Of a stretch of DNA of 64,000 nucleotides, positions 53,775 to 64,000 are shown piece after piece (positions within the stretch are counted from its first letter, which is position 1; every line of letters begins with the position of its first letter). A model generated the notes under the pieces. It was not told the DNA's origin, did no database searches, and was given only the letters and a program-made list of their open reading frames with translations. The position numbers and the translations under genes are program-made. Source of the stretch: Wallemia ichthyophaga EXF-994. Its lineage: Eukaryota > Basidiomycota > Wallemiomycetes > Wallemiales > Wallemiaceae. The stretch lies in assembly GCF_000400465.1 (NCBI RefSeq), contig NW_008806274.1:558001-622000 (forward strand), given 5' to 3'.

Positions 53775-55944
53775 CTACTTATTTACAGACAATTGTTGAA
53801 CACCTGTTGAAACATCCGCCAACTCTCCACTCTCAGTCTTCTCAATCAATTTGGTTATCTTACCAATAGCTACCGTTTTACCTTCATCTCTCAACGTGAA
53901 TCTACCCAATTGTGGATAATCGTTGAAACTCTCCACACAAACTGAGCCAGTTGATTCTAACAATGCAACAACTTTCTGTCCTTTCTTTGCGAATTGTGGT
54001 GCCTTCTTCGATTTTCTGCCCGTCTTCTTATCATAGTAGTGCAACAACTCTGATAAATGTACCTCTTCTGCCAATGTGTGACAGTGCATCATAGCTGAGT
54101 AACCAGCGCAAATAATATTCTTATGATCAAGAATTGCCAATTGAGCTTCAAATTGTTTGACTGTCTTGACTGGTTTTCTTGGATCTGTCAACACGAATCC
54201 AACTTGCACATTCTCATCATCAACACCTCTCAACTTGAGTGTAACATTGTCACCACATAGTGCTATTTGAATTGGCTCATCGAGTTCATCTTCAATTGTC
54301 ATCACTTCAACTTGATCTTTGTTTGGCATAAGCGTTAACTTATCTCCACATTTCAGTGTACCAGATTCAATTTTACCAACAACCATTGTACCCATATCCT
54401 TATACTTTTCACTAATTGGCATCATCAATGGTGCACTGTAATTTCTATCAACCAATGGCATTGAATCCAAGAATGGAATAAGAGCAGGTGAGTCACACCA
54501 CTCTGCTTCAGGTTTTGAAACTTTATCCTTGATGTTATCTCCTGAGTATGCAGACACTGGAATGTAAGTTACATCAGTCTTCAAGCTGAACCCAGATCCC
54601 TTCAAGAACGGATTGAGCTTAGACACTATGTCATCATATCTTGCCTTATCCCATTGCACAGTTGGTTCATCCATCTTGTTGATAACGACAATAATCTTCT
54701 GAACACCTGCAGTCTTAGCAAGAACGACGTGCTCTCTAGTTTGACCACCCTTTTCGAACCCAGTTTCAAATTCACCCTTTCTGGCGGAAATAACCAAAAC
54801 AGCGACATCAGCTTGAGCAGCGCCTGAAATCATTGATGGAACGTAACCCTTGTGTCCTGGTGCATCCAAAATTGTATATCTTCTCTTCTCAGTCTCGAAA
54901 AATGCTCTACCAACTTCAACAGTCTTACCCTTTTCTCTTTCCTGAGGAGTTGAGTCCAATGCCCAACTCAAATACCACGACTCTCTACCAGCTTCTTTAG
55001 CATCCCTCTCATACTTTTCCAGTGTACGCTTGTCGACCATACCAGTTAAGTGTAACAATTGACCGCCCATTGTTGACTTTCCAGCGTCGACGTGACCACA
55101 AAACACAACGTTAAGATGTTGTTTTGGCTGTACACCATCTGCACCGAAAAGATCCTTGAGTGTGTCTGCATCAGCTGCTGCCTTTGACTCTTTGACAATA
55201 GTGTCAGTCTTGCTTTGCGCCGCTTGGAGTGCAGACTTGGACATTGGTGTGTTTGCTCCGCTTACTGCATTTGAATCTGAGTTATCGGTCGATTTTGCAG
55301 AAGCCCTAGATGAAGCGGCTGCAGGTGAAGGCGTTGGCGCTGGAGAAAGATCCTTTTTCTCAGTAACTGATGGAGCTGGGGCTGGCTTTTCTGGTGCAGC
55401 TGCAGGTGCAGGTGCTGCTGCTTCCTTCTTCTCCGAAGTCGCTGGAGCTGCTGCAGGCTTTGGTTTTGAGCCACCCATGCTAATTGACATAGATTTCGCA
55501 GGTGTTTCTGACTTGCGTTCCAATAATTCCTTTGCGGATGGTTTGGCAGGACCACCGCCGCCGAGTGAGAGTGATACTGGAGGGCTCTTCGTTGCACCAG
55601 AGCCTGACATCATCTCCATTTGCTCCTTTGCTGATAATCTAGCTGGCTGTTGAGGCTGTTGAGGTTCCTGCTGTGGTGGAGCGAATTGGGGTACAGCTGC
55701 TGGATATCCGCCGTATCCTTGCTGTGGATAGTATTGCTGATCGTATGGATATCCACCTCCGTATGGATAGCCCTGTGCAAATTGCTGGTCTGCCTGCTGT
55801 TGCTGTTGCTGCTGTGCTTGAGGAGGAGCAGCCCATGAAGGGACGAAACCACTACAGAGACGTCAGAAAAAGCCTCATATATACCATGAAATCCACCCAC
55901 GAAGCTGAAGGGTTAAAATTGAACGATCTCGCGTTTGGGTTCAT
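53775..55944 (-). CDS. SUP35: Translation termination factor eRF3/Sup35 with prion-like N domain
   Basis: Two exons (intron 55852-55900) give 706 residues. Exon 1 encodes MNPNARSFNFNPSAS. Residues about 25-90 are Gln/Tyr/Gly/Pro-rich (QQQQQQQADQQF, then GYPYGG and QQGYGGYP), a prion-like N domain. A charged Ala/Pro/Lys/Glu-rich M domain follows to about 240. The eEF1A-like GTPase then has G1 GHVDAGKST, G3 DAPGH and G4 NKMD. The C-terminal barrels bind eRF1. With eRF1 it releases peptides at stop codons. Only one small intron is present, against ten in its paralogue HBS1. Confidence 0.95.
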
Positions 55945-56052
55945 TTGGAGATGAGTGTACGCTGCACAAAATTGATTAGCCAAATTATTCTGTAAACTTT
56001 AATATCAATGGCTTATGCTTGTACAACAAATAAATATTTCTTAATCAAACTA

Positions 56053-59000
56053 TCAAATCGCTTCACGGAGTAAATCCTGGTTGATCGACAGCGTAGCTCC
56101 GCTGTCTTCTTCTTTCTTGATTTTCTTATTTTCTTTGTAAGGCGACTGATTGATGGTCTGCCTTCTCTTCAGGGGTTTGTCAGGCGTGTCAGAGCGTGAT
56201 TGCATTACGTTTGATTGCGAACTGTGATGCGAACTGTTCGAAACTGATAAAGCCGGCTTCTTTGGCGAAGACGAGGGAGTATCACAAACCCCTGCATCAG
56301 ATGGTACATTCACCATCCATCCTTTCTTCTTTACTAGCTTGACGAACTCGTCCAGCTTTTTCGATAGTGCGATAGTGGAAGCTGAACCAACGACGATCAA
56401 CTTGCAACGAGCACGGGTGAGCGATACGTTAATTCTCCTCCAGTCGTTCAGCAAATCACCTATCTGATTCTTCGTGTTTGATCGACAAAGTGAGACTATA
56501 ATGCAATCCTTATCTCTTCCTTGAGATCTATCAGCAGTCAGTAATTCAACAGTCTTGTGTTTCTGTAGTCTGCTTTGTAGGTGGTATATCTGCTTGCGAT
56601 AGAAGCTTATAATGCCAATCTGGTTTTCCGATACACCAAGCCTCAATAATCCTTCAGCAATTTTAGTCACAATTGCAGCTTCGCCAATATTTTGGACTAA
56701 ATCACCATCGACAGTTTCTCTAGCTGGAATTTCATCTGTATTGACGAACACAACGCGATTTCTGCGTCTTTATTAGAAATTTGCATAACACTAAACACAA
56801 CGCACTCTGGGTTAATAATACGCGTAAACCAATGACTATCCTCTTTCATCTTGAAAGCGCTCGTCAGATTCAGCTTCTGCATTGCAACTGAGCCATTGCC
56901 ACAGACAAGCTTCTTATCGTACACCAGCTCATTCGATAGATACATGATATCCTCCGCCATACGATACTGGTGAGCAAGATGAACAACCGATTCCGGATGA
57001 TGTTCACATAGCCTCCTGAACAAGCTAATGTCCAATCCGTTCTTCTTGGCGAATTCACTTCTAACGAGTGGAGGTAATTGGTAGTGATCGCCAACCAAGA
57101 TAAACTTATCTGAGAATCGAATGGGACCTAAGCAAACTGGTAGCGTAATTTGTGATGCCTCATCGACAATGCAGTAGTCAAAATGACGCTTAGTAAAAAG
57201 AGGATGGTTGATACCTAAACAAGTAGTAGCGACCACTTGAGGATTCAAGAATAATCTATCAAGCTCTTCTATCGATTGCGTGCGTTCATCAACAGTTCGA
57301 ACAAATTTCAACACGTCCTCGTGTATTTTGCTTCTCTGGCCCAGACGCAACACCTCAATTCCAGAAGTGTCTAACTTTCTGAGAATGGTGTCGACCGCAG
57401 AATGAGTGTAACTTGCTAGCAAGACGCTTTTACCACGCTTGACTAATTCTTTGATTGTTGTAGCCACAGTCGTCGTCTTCCCTGTACCGGGCATTCCCAG
57501 TATAAGAGCGTATTCATTAGTGTTGATAACGCGTTGGACTGCACTTCTCTGATCATCATTCAATCCGTCATAAGCCTTACTGTGCTGGTCACTGGGGATA
57601 TGCTCATCGCTGTACGTAGGTTTCTTGAGATCGACTATCAGTTCTCGCCGACGTGGATTGGTGGTTGGGTAGAACATACTTGCCAGTGAATCACGTACAG
57701 CAGCTATACCAGTCCCAAGTTCATCCTTATCAAGTCTGTAGCAGCCAGTCGAAGGTGTATTGAGGTCTGAGCGACGTTCGAATACTGAGCTGTTTAGTGG
57801 CGTGTTCAATCCCACGGTGATACTCTCACCGGTGAGCGAGAGAACAAAACCTTTTCCAATGGCGACAATGTCAGGCTCGATTGAGATAACGACCGCATCA
57901 TTGACAACAATTTGGGAATGAGGGAGCTTCGCGAATTGCACTTTGGAGAATTCGTAGATATAGGCTGTTCTGTAAGACGTTACGGGAGCATCTTGTGCTT
58001 GCAAGGAGTTTGTTGATGTGTCAGTAATCTTCATACCACCGAAGCACATGCCTTTCCTCTCACGCTCGTCACTATTTAACGTCCACAGATGCTTCCTAAA
58101 CTTGATGCTGTCGGCTTCCTCAATGCTAATGAGCTCCTCCCATGCTCTGAAGAATTCTGTTTGTTGTACGGTGAGAGAACCTGCCTTTTTCTCCACTAGC
58201 TCATGTATATCACATTCGGTTGGGTTCGGAGGTCCTTCTAAAGCCTTTTTGTAAAGCATGCACGCATCTGCGACAAAGCAACGAGGACAGGCGTGTTTAT
58301 TGTCAATAGTAGGCGGAAGAATGCTATCCTCGATATCAGGCAAACCAGAAACATTTTCACCCTTGAATTTCTTGAGAAACTTGCTCGGCTCTTTTATGGA
58401 CATATGGTGGGCTAAAATGTTGCGCTTGATCATCAAACCTCTCAACTCAACTCGCATTGGTGTTATCCTCTTGATGGAATTATCGGTGGTGTACCACAGC
58501 AAACCAGAGGGAATGACTGACTCGTAACGTTCTGCTATCATCATGCTATAAAGCATAGTTTGCGCTCTGTGCTCAATACCTATAGTTGATTTGCCTGTCT
58601 TGATCTCGAGCGGCATCACAATATCGTTAACCATTCCTTGCGATTTTAGATTGAGTGATCCTCGTATTGTTGCATCTACTTTACCCTTCAGGCCATACTT
58701 TGGAGACCAGATATCCTCCTCCATGGCGCACAAAGAGCTGATTGCGAGAGTTGGTGTATCTTTACGACCAGCGCGAGCATCGTAAATTTCTGCTTCATCT
58801 TTGGGAATATCACCGAAGTAAGTCTGTCCAAAGTTATACAGTTTCTGGAGTTTCTCGTTGCATTCTTCAAACGACGCGTTATAATCTAAGTCACTCTCCC
58901 ATAGATCCGCGAGGTAAATCTTCAAAACTGAATACAGGTTATTCCTGACGTTCTTTTCTGCGAAGTTGCCACCATCACTTAAGCAGCGTTGAACTACCTC

Positions 59001-59707
59001 GTGGATGATATTCCCGTACACTAGTGCCTTGCTTTTTTGTTCACCGACCGTTCGAATACGCTCAGATATCAGAGCTTTGCGAGAGCAGAAAGCTGTATCG
59101 GCGACTTTAGTGACAGATATGAGAATATCGGGATGAAGAATAAACAAATTTTCCTTCGCTGTGACATATACAGTCCTATCGACAGAAAGTGGTTCTTTAT
59201 TACTAGAGACATTGATGTCAAAGTCGCCGATAACATGAACTTTGTCGTCTGAAAGCGCGTCAGTAGTTGCTGTAGCTGTATCAGCTCTCACCGACCAATC
59301 GCAACGTGAGACTCAACCCAATCGTCGCAAAGAATGACCAAGACAAGATCGCTAGACTTTGCACGCCTGCATTTGAGCAGCTGGGGTGGGAATCAGCTGG
59401 GTGCGATTAAAACCACGCCACCCACCTTCTGCAACCGATTGTTATCAGAACGCGCCTCGGTCACGTCCAAAACTCTGAGCCTCTCGAAACCAGGCTTTGA
59501 TCTACGCGTAGGAACGCGAGGAATTGTAGAGATGTTGTCGTCTTCGTCGTCGTAGTCGCTAAATTGCCATGTCTCTGCGTCTTGGAGCAGTTCATTCAAT
59601 TGCGGTTGTGCATTGTCAGTTGTAATGGCATTGGCCGCGTCAATATTCTCAAGATCCTCCTGATTGAGATTTAGATCCGAGTAAATTGAGGACTCTGCGC
59701 TTATCAT
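56053..59707 (-). CDS. DNA2: DNA replication helicase/nuclease Dna2
   Basis: Four exons (introns 56768-56805, 59249-59295 and 59381-59425) sum to 1174 residues. An acidic N terminus leads to an OB-like region (DDWVESHVAIG, HVIGDFD). The Fe-S nuclease of the RecB family follows: first Cys in AFCSRKA, His in YGNIIHEVV, Asp in GKVDATI, ExK in LEIKTGK, and the other three Cys in CPRCFVADAC. The superfamily 1 helicase has Walker A GMPGTGKTT, DEASQ, and motifs V/VI near DKDCIIVSLCRSN and SLTRAR. Dna2 processes long flaps in Okazaki fragment maturation and resects double-strand breaks. The short tail is Ser/Lys-rich. Confidence 0.94.
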
Positions 59708-59771
59708 GGCATAGGTGGATAAGGAGACTAATAAATGAATTTAAGGAATATTTGTACATAATTGAGCAAAC

Positions 59772-60366
59772 CTAATGGCGCTGAGCTACCTTTGGTTGCC
59801 AAGGGTACATCTTTGGTGCTGTTGTGTTATACGTGGTGAAAGCACCTCTAGTACCAGTGAGATTTTCGATATGGTTCTCAGCCTGGGAAGTAATTGGGCG
59901 TTAGAAATGAATTCTGCGTTGTTCGCCACTCACAGGTCTCCAGTGCTCCGTTTGGGCTGTGATCTTCTTCACAACTTCATCCTCATGAGGGGCGTTGAGT
60001 CTGGTGTGGTGAAGCCACGCGTGCCATTCAGATGGAACTTGTGAGGCGTTCTCCAGTGGTGAAGATTGGGCATAGCGAACCCAGCGTTGGCGCCCTTAGA
60101 GGACAAGTGAGTACAAGTGAGCACACGCATAGGAATCCACTCACAAGCCGCTTCTGGCATTTCCTTTTCAAGGTTCTCAAAGTATTTGTTACCGAATCTG
60201 AGCCAGAGTCAGCCAGCGCTCAATTCACCGAAAGCTGCACCCACTTATCCGTACCAGCCAGTCTGCCTGCCTTTACATCGACCGATTCGTTGAGCTGCGT
60301 CCATGCATCCCTCAATCCAACTCTGTACCAGTTGCGCAGGTGTCTGTATAACGATTGTCCTGACAT
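59772..60366 (-). CDS. Complex I accessory subunit NDUFA12 (B17.2)
   Basis: Four exons (introns 59883-59933, 60095-60144 and 60198-60244) sum exactly to 148 residues. No single frame reveals it. Blocks in order: LYRHLRNWYRVGLRDAW, AGTDKFGNKYFE, RQRWVRYAQ, VPSEWHAWLHHTRLN and YPWQPKV near the end, all diagnostic for NDUFA12. It sits at the matrix side of complex I near the ubiquinone site and is needed for late assembly. It is followed in tandem by the L2HGDH gene 53 bp upstream. Confidence 0.9.
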
Positions 60367-60419
60367 TGATGATGGCTGTATCGAATATAGGGCAATGTAT
60401 AAATTTGTACACAAAACAA

Positions 60420-61910
60420 CTATTCCCAGTCTTTCAGGCTCACATTCCCCGCTTCTGATACTCTCTTCCCTTTTCCAGCGCCCCACACTTCCTCGCTTAT
60501 CCGCCGCTCCACCTCCTCTGCTATGGCCATGCATCCAGTCAGCCCAGGGCTCTCAATACCAAAGCAGCTAATCATTCCTGGTGTATTCTCTGCATCGTGT
60601 ATTATCTCAAAATCTGAAAATTGGTTGCTGCTTGGCGGGTACCGCTTCACCCTCAACCCAGCTTGATCGGGTGAAAACCCATTTGGATCGACGCCTGGAA
60701 GATACTTCTGTACAGCATCTATCACTTTACCCATATTCTTTTCAGATGGCTTCAAGTGCTCCTTCCAGTAGTCTATTTCCGTTGATTCCGGCAGGTGCTC
60801 GACATCCGGGCCAAATTTCACACTAGTACCATCAAGACCCAGAGTGAGATGCGTACCTAGACCAGCTAACGAGGGCTCTGGACATGGATAAAGCAGATGC
60901 GACACATTACTCACCCCAGGACCCTTGTACTGGAACCAGCTGCCTTTCGCATACCACAATGTGCGCTGTTCAGCTTGAGGTAGGACCATATTTAGCATTG
61001 TGTGGGCATTCAGTCCGGCGCAGTTAATGACGCTCCTCGCTAACAACGCATCTGTCCTATCCGAGCCTTCTGTCAGCATCTGCACCACATACCCACGATC
61101 GTCTCCTTCTCCCTTGCGACTTGCGCTGTCAATGTTATGTGGGTCAATTCTCACCACGTTAGTTCCGTAGACAAGTTCACAGGACTCCGTCTCGCCGATG
61201 TCCTTCTCGAATGAGTCCATCAGGCTGTTTGTTTTGGTTAGATCTGAATACATCATGATACGCTTCCCACCCATGTGAGTCTATTATACCAGTCTCTGGA
61301 CTGTACAAAGCTGAAGTGATTGTCCTGGACAAGTCTGGCTCGTATTTGAGCGCTTCCTCGCCGCTGATAAGCTGTGTAGGTACATTGACCTTCTCTGACT
61401 GGGTGTGTGCGTGCAGATTACGCAGGTATTGAGACTGGGATTGTGACGTGCCAATCACTAGCTTCTCTCGTTAGCTTGAATTGTCCATCTAAAAACCACA
61501 CACCTTCCCCGTTTTCTTGTGATCGATTTTGTGGCTTCTGCAGCGGTCGTAGAGCAGCTTGCGTCCTCGCACACACAGCTGTGTCTTGAGCGAGCTCTGT
61601 GGGTAGCTGTACATATGTAAGATACCAAAGATGATCCTAAACGTCGTCATTTACTAGATACCGGCGTGGATGACTTCAGAATTGCGCGAACTTGTCTCCT
61701 CGCCAGCTCTCTCGTGTCTTTCGATGAGATAGCTGGAAATGGTTTTAGAAATACTCGCATTCAACGCAAAACCCACGTCGATCGCGTTGGAAATCTCTCG
61801 GCAAGTTTCTGGGCCACCGCGAGTCCAACGACACCACCACCAATGATAAGATGATCTATCGCAAGCTCTGGTGGCTTATAAGGGAAGAGCTTCTTGAGAG
61901 TGCTGGCCAT
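60420..61910 (-). CDS. FAD-dependent L-2-hydroxyglutarate dehydrogenase
   Basis: Five exons. Residue 20 onward has the FAD-binding GGGVVGLAVA. Later come [40 protein letters not shown], the strand NCAGLNAH, and the C-terminal ISCFGIESPGLTGCMAIAEEV typical of L2HGDH and related D-amino-acid-oxidase-fold enzymes. It oxidises L-2-hydroxyglutarate, made by side reactions of malate dehydrogenase, back to 2-oxoglutarate and passes electrons to the quinone pool in mitochondria. All four exon junctions restore conserved sequence, for example TYLIERHE and TGKLVIGTS. Expected presequence residues are short. Confidence 0.86.
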
Positions 61911-61988
61911 TGTCACAAAGCAAGAGATAAGCGTAGACTGTTATTGGGAACTAAAGAGAAATTAATAAAATGTCTACAAATTACTAGC

Positions 61989-62583
61989 TCATGTGATTAT
62001 CTTGTCCGCCTTGAGGGTGTCCAACACTTGCTGCTTCTCCTCGGTTGAGAACATTGGAGGCTAGGCGTCGTTAGCTGGGCTGCAGCGTGCGTGCAATATA
62101 TCTCAACATACTGGAGCATTACGTTCACTGTTGAGAAGCGGTGTCGTCAGCATCCATGTGTATTGAAAGCAGCAGGAGCAGCAACAACAGCACTACTCCC
62201 ACCACAACCAGCCAAACTCACACTTTACTACCGCCTGGCATCAGCACAGCTACAATTCGTACTCGTCAGCGTGCAATCCACATTCTCCACACGTGCAACC
62301 CACGGATATATGGATCTGGGTGCTTGCGGTTAGCCAATCTCTCCTCAAAGTGCTCAAGCACTTTAGCCAACTGGCGTGGATTCGTGATATTTCTGTTAGC
62401 TTCGAATTTAGCTCTGATTTCAATTGCGTAGTCTCTCCAGAGATCGCGGCGGATGTACCAATCCAATCCCTGCTTGAGGTAGCGCTTGTAGAGCGACTAA
62501 GTTGCAGGTAGTTAGAACATGTACCTCTATACACCACGTGCACGCACCTTGACGTAGATCCTATGGCTTGCTGAAAATGACAT
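61989..62583 (-). CDS. Complex I LYR subunit NDUFB9 (B22)
   Basis: Five exons (introns 62061-62111, 62128-62221, 62250-62303 and 62497-62547) sum exactly to 114 residues. One exon is only 16 nt (62112-62127). The LYR-type motif SLYKRYLKQGLDW, IRAKFEANRNI, the block FEERLANRKHPDPYI and MPGGSKVERNAPP match NDUFB9, a LYR protein in the distal membrane arm of complex I. Human NDUFB9 is about 60 residues longer at the C terminus; short fungal forms are known. The model would be missed by most ORF scans. Confidence 0.85.
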
Positions 62584-62819
62584 GAGCTCTTGGACGTTCA
62601 GAGTGTGGAAGGAGAGTTGGTAAAAAGGACCAAATTGAGATATTCGAATAGAGATCTACATCCGCCTCACCGTTCCAGCCTTTTTGATACATTCCATCTC
62701 TCATTCTATAGAGATACCGTCAAATCGCGAAATCAGCGGACCCGTCCCAAGTCTCAGCCCGCGAGCAACTTAAATGAATCAATGAAAACAAGCAAAACGC
62801 CCATTCGAGGTTTTCTTCT

Positions 62820-63772
62820 ATGATCAACTTGTCATTCTTCACCTTCCATATGCCAAATCCACTCAATCCACACGACAGAGCAGTCAACAAGGTCCTCAGG
62901 ACTATTAACGAGTGCAATAATCTCTATCTTAATCCCTGCAACTCTGCATATCGATCAGGCGAGTTCTTGCCCCGACTTTGGTGGTTTGTTTCATTCGCGT
63001 GTATGTTACACAATCCCATAACATCACCTACAGCATTCTCAACGAGCCCGGCTTGACACACGTTATATCATGGGCTGACGACGGAATGTCATTTCTTCTC
63101 TCGAATAAACACGCTTTCGAGAAACACGTCCTTCCGCATATCTACAAGGCTACTAAAGTGGCCAGCTTCTACAGACAGCTCAGGGTGAGTGCAAGTTGTA
63201 TGTCTGCTTTATTCAAGTTGCTCACATTTTCTCCAGCTGTATGGTTTCAAGCGGCTGGGCTCGCTGCAGGATGAGGTGTGTACTATCTTTTTCACAGCCA
63301 TAAACTGACACAGTCAAGGCCACCACCTTTGAGCATCGAGCATTGTAAGCACGTCACTCTGAATAGCTTCAACCTAAAGCGCACCACAAGCACACGCTAC
63401 ACCACAGTCAGTAACCTCTACAATGTCGAGCGTCTTGACTTTTTGTCTCGCAACAAAAAACAAGGCGAATTAGACAGCAACCACCCAGGTAAGTCGAGTG
63501 ATATGGAAAACAAAGCAGAAGCAATCACAAACACAAACACATTTGCACCTCCCCACCTCTCTTACATTTCTGCCACTGACGCTACGATATTCATGAGCAG
63601 AGTGAATATTAGGGGCTATGCCGTACCATGCCAACCATTGATACTATCTACACCAATCTCAACCTTACAAACAATGGTACATGCTCCAATTCCCAGAGGC
63701 GTTTCAGCTCAAATGCCCATTCTCAGAGATGACTACGAACCAGAGCAAGACAGTCACTCCAATTCAATCTAA
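62820..63772 (+). CDS. HSF-type DNA-binding protein
   Basis: Five exons (introns 62984-63033, 63185-63236, 63276-63318 and 63345-63411) sum to 246 residues. The winged-helix HSF domain is clear: FLPRLWCILNEPG, VISWADDGMSFLLSN, FEKHVLPHIYK, the recognition helix region VASFYRQLRLYGFKRL, and FEHRAFNLYNVERLDFLSRNKK. No long heptad-repeat trimerisation domain is obvious after it, and the rest is polar. It is therefore more like the small HSF/Skn7-like paralogues than Hsf1. Starts at 62820 and 62850 are both in frame. It could bind HSE-like or related sites in the nucleus. Confidence 0.75.
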
Positions 63773-64000
63773 AACTTCACAATCATATCAACAGCACACT
63801 TCTTGATACCCTTCTTGTGCGTAATGAATGCAAAATGTATTGTCCAGTATTTCGTTAATTAAAATGAGTGGACCAGATGAATATAAATATGATTGATTCC
63901 ATAGTATACCTGGCATATTAGAATAAAGCCTTAACGTGCTTTGGGTAAGAAAATTTTCTATAACGAGAGTTTGTGGGGATCTACTCTTCGTGATGATCTG
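63773..64000 (-). other. Window edge: possible 3' end of a gene on the minus strand
   Basis: After the HSF gene stop, the minus strand has an open stretch ending at a stop near 63773. The last exon would end KKGIKKCAVDMIVKF, which looks protein-like. A GTATAC donor near 63910 with an acceptor at CACAAG would connect it to an exon running off the edge. No family is recognisable from so little, and it could be non-coding. Confidence 0.25.

Noticed and set aside
1-64000. Search for transposons, CRISPR arrays, viral genes, toxin genes or secondary-metabolite clusters
   Set aside because: No transposase, reverse transcriptase, spaced repeat array, capsid, polyketide or peptide synthase features were found.

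Overview
The window is nuclear DNA from a fungus. Nearly every gene is interrupted by very short introns (about 40 to 65 nt, with GTRNGT-like donors, CTAAC/CTAAT/TTGAC branch sites and YAG or AAG acceptors). The proteins are fungal throughout: a class IV type chitin synthase, Sup35, Hbs1, a Pyp-type tyrosine phosphatase, an Atf1-like bZIP and Emi1. Accessory subunits of mitochondrial complex I are present, so it is not a Saccharomyces-type yeast. The extreme compactness, the intron style and protein features suggest a compact-genome basidiomycete such as Wallemia. That placement is inference, not proof. No transposon, CRISPR array, tRNA or rRNA was seen.

Layout. 1-6 kb: a partial secreted protein, SSU72, HBS1 and a secreted S33-type peptidase with a frame break near its N terminus. 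6.7-14 kb: chitin synthase, an NDUFB2-like complex I subunit and a rhodanese-PTP phosphatase. 14-25 kb: SET1, EMI1, ERB1, mitochondrial uL11, ribokinase, a three-segment membrane protein and zeta-COP. 25-33 kb: inositol hexakisphosphate kinase, a tiny secreted protein, a CaMK-like kinase, a DUF1275 membrane protein, another membrane protein and ATP synthase subunit d. 33-46 kb: SIN3, a MAK32-like kinase, acetoacetyl-CoA thiolase, ELP2, CWC21, the Atf1-like bZIP and YVH1. 46-56 kb: riboflavin kinase, FES1, TIF6, TIM9, a TRAPPC2L-like protein, an LPA acyltransferase, ISA2, a two-RRM protein, MED8 and SUP35. 56-64 kb: DNA2, NDUFA12, L-2-hydroxyglutarate dehydrogenase, NDUFB9, an HSF-type factor and an undecided coding edge.

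Most genes are unrelated housekeeping functions, as expected for a compact fungal chromosome. Themes that recur are mitochondrial energy metabolism (three complex I subunits, ATP7, TIM9, uL11m, ISA2, L2HGDH), ribosome assembly and translation (ERB1, TIF6, YVH1, SUP35, HBS1), transcription and chromatin (SSU72, SET1, SIN3, MED8, ELP2), and stress signalling. In the last group, a Pyp-type MAPK phosphatase carries a perfect CRE in its promoter and an Atf1-like bZIP that could bind it lies 30 kb away. FES1 has a perfect heat-shock element.

The most unusual points are structural. The start codon of CWC21, a spliceosome protein, is itself split by an intron (AT|G). ATP7 ends in a 5-nt coding exon. 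Many divergent gene pairs have start codons less than 100 bp apart, and in two pairs the start regions touch or overlap. For many genes the exon-intron models were checked by adding exon lengths, and those totals are multiples of three.
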